NCBI GenBank assembly: GCA_019307165.1
Contig: JAFDKD010000019.1
Span: 1 to 14,905, forward strand
Reading direction: 5' to 3'
DNA: 14,905 bases
Origin: Deltaproteobacteria bacterium
Lineage (GTDB): Bacteria; Desulfobacterota; DSM-4660; Desulfatiglandales; Desulfatiglandaceae
The position numbers and the translations under genes were made by a program. Positions 13,589-14,905 of the stretch are shown here, piece after piece (the first letter of the stretch is position 1; every line of letters begins with the position of its first letter). The notes beneath the pieces are model-generated. The model worked only from the letters and a program-made list of their open reading frames with translations. It was not told where the DNA came from and made no database searches.

Positions 13589-14905
13589 ATGTCGATGGAA
13601 CTGCAACTCTCGAAACAACTCGTCATGGGAGAAATGCTGGCCCGGTGGGCGAGACAGACGCCTGATGCGGAAGCCCTGGTTTTTAATGACAGACGCTACA
13701 GTTACGGCCGGTTCAACGAACGCGTCAACCGTCTGGCCAACAGCCTTATGAGTCTGGGTGTCCAAAAGGGCAACAAGGTCACCCTTATTTTTATGAACTG
13801 CATGGAGATTGCCGAGTCCTACCTTGCCCTGGCCAAGATCGGCGCCGTGGCCGTACCGAACAACTTCCGGTTCACCGGCAGCGAGCACGCCTATCAGATC
13901 GACAATTCCGATTCCATTGCCCTGATCTACAGCGACAAATTTGGTGATGTGGTGGATGCCATCCGACCTGAGTTGCATAAAGTCAAACATTATATTTGTC
14001 CGGGCGGCGGCGGAATGCCGGAAACCCTGGACCACCACGATCTGATCCGAAACGGCGACCCGGCTGAACCGGGCGTTTTCGTGTCGGATGACGACCCGAT
14101 GTTCATCATGTACACATCCGGCACCACGGGCCGCCCCAAAGGCGCGGTTCTTACCCACAAGAACGAGGTCATGGCGGTCTTCAATAAATTGATCTTTTTC
14201 GAGGTCGTCATGGAAAGACAGCTTCTCGTTTTCCCTCTATTTCACCAGGCCGCAACCGGCCTGTTCATGCACGGCATTGTCCAGGGCGCCACGTCAGTGA
14301 TCCTCGAAGACCCCGAACCTGAAAAGATCATGGCCTCGGTCGAGGAGGAAGAAATCCAGTATATTGCCCTTGTCCCCGCTCTCTGGAACTGGATCGTCAA
14401 TCACCCCCGGTTTGGGGATTACGATTTGTCTTCATTGAGGCTGGGGACTACGGGCGCGGCCCCCATGCCCGTGGAACTCAAGAATAAAATCTTTGAATTA
14501 TTCCCGAATATCCGGATGACCGAAACATTCGGCATGACCGAGACGACCGCCACCGGAACCAATGCCCTGCACGATGACTTCACAACCAAACACGGCACCG
14601 TGGGCAAAATCCGCATCAACCTCGAAGCCCGTCTGGTGGACGAAAACGGGCGCGACGTTGCCTGCGGGGAAGTCGGTGAAATCATCTATCAGGGCCCAAC
14701 GGTCATGAAAGAGTATTATAAGAATCCGGAGGCCACGGCTGAAGCATTCAGAGGCGGCTGGTTTCACAGCGGCGATCTGATGCGGCAGGATGAGGACGGG
14801 TACTTTTATGTCGTGGACCGCAAGAAAGACATGCTCATCAGCGGGGGGGAGAACATTTACCCGGCCGAAATCGAGGAAGTCCTGTATGCCCACCCTAAAA
14901 TTTTG
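13589..14905 (+). CDS. AMP-forming acyl-CoA synthetase/ligase (3-prime truncated by window)
   Basis: This adenylate-forming enzyme would activate a carboxylic acid with ATP and join it to CoA. The frame is open for 439 codons from ATG 13589 to the window edge. Family proteins have about 500-560 residues, so the small C-terminal domain with the adenylation lysine lies outside. Visible motifs are the P-loop YTSGTTGRPKG (175-185), FGMTETT (314-320) in the place of the usual YGMTE, the ATP-ribose aspartate in HSGDL (Asp396), and DRKKDMLISGGENIYPAEIEEV with Arg411 at the hinge. The sequence resembles long-chain or aromatic acid CoA ligases; the substrate cannot be told. GGAGG (13577-13581) is 7 nt upstream of the start. 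The truncation is due to the window, not a mutation. Confidence 0.92.
   Translation, partial: MSMELQLSKQLVMGEMLARWARQTPDAEALVFNDRRYSYGRFNERVNRLANSLMSLGVQKGNKVTLIFMNCMEIAESYLALAKIGAVAVPNNFRFTGSEHAYQIDNSDSIALIYSDKFGDVVDAIRPELHKVKHYICPGGGGMPETLDHHDLIRNGDPAEPGVFVSDDDPMFIMYTSGTTGRPKGAVLTHKNEVMAVFNKLIFFEVVMERQLLVFPLFHQAATGLFMHGIVQGATSVILEDPEPEKIMASVEEEEIQYIALVPALWNWIVNHPRFGDYDLSSLRLGTTGAAPMPVELKNKIFELFPNIRMTETFGMTETTATGTNALHDDFTTKHGTVGKIRINLEARLVDENGRDVACGEVGEIIYQGPTVMKEYYKNPEATAEAFRGGWFHSGDLMRQDEDGYFYVVDRKKDMLISGGENIYPAEIEEVLYAHPKIL

Overview
The window looks like a chromosomal stretch from a GC-rich Gram-negative bacterium. An outer-membrane lipoprotein gene (lptE) and the run ribE-ribBA-ribH-nusB-leuS-lptE-holA-rpsT-murJ support this. 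That gene order, the tandem-domain SagB-type protein and the repeat-rich gaps suggest a sulfate-reducing or syntrophic member of the Desulfobacterota (former Deltaproteobacteria). The assignment is an inference from gene order and style, not from a phylogenetic marker search.

Layout. Positions 1-398 hold a long imperfect inverted repeat with a pair of REP-type hairpins at its centre, followed by a short ribE leader. Positions 399-2767 are a tight riboflavin operon: ribE (riboflavin synthase), ribBA (both entry reactions) and ribH (lumazine synthase). A 422-nt repeat-filled gap separates these from nusB (3190-3633) and leuS (3686-6262). After a short heptamer repeat come lptE and holA, which abut without a gap. 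rpsT is on the opposite strand and overlaps the end of holA by 24 nt. murJ (8276-9859) follows on the plus strand, and its start region lies inside the rpsT promoter region. The second half is sparser: a GNAT acetyltransferase (10309-10800), a SagB/ThcOx-like tandem nitroreductase-fold protein on the minus strand (11398-12879), and an AMP-forming acyl-CoA synthetase/ligase cut by the right edge (13589-14905).

How the genes work together. The rib genes make riboflavin from GTP and ribulose 5-phosphate. nusB, leuS, holA and rpsT serve transcription antitermination, leucine charging, clamp loading and the 30S ribosome. lptE and murJ serve the envelope (LPS export and lipid II flipping). The GNAT, SagB-like and ligase genes are accessory genes with no shared pathway visible here. 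No defence system, mobile-element gene, CRISPR array, rRNA or tRNA was seen.

The most unusual content is non-coding. Four long intergenic gaps (2768-3189, 9860-10308, 10801-11397, 12880-13588) are built from the same modules in the same order: degenerate heptamer tandem repeats, a 20-nt word (GGAGGTTGATTTTCTCTCGC), often more heptamers, then ATTCCCGC/GCGGGAAT hairpin arrays. Three gaps read this order on plus and one, inside the rib-nusB cluster, reads it on minus. GTAG-headed REP hairpins and a hexamer-rich inverted element add further layers. This repeat landscape, not a protein system, is what I would follow up.
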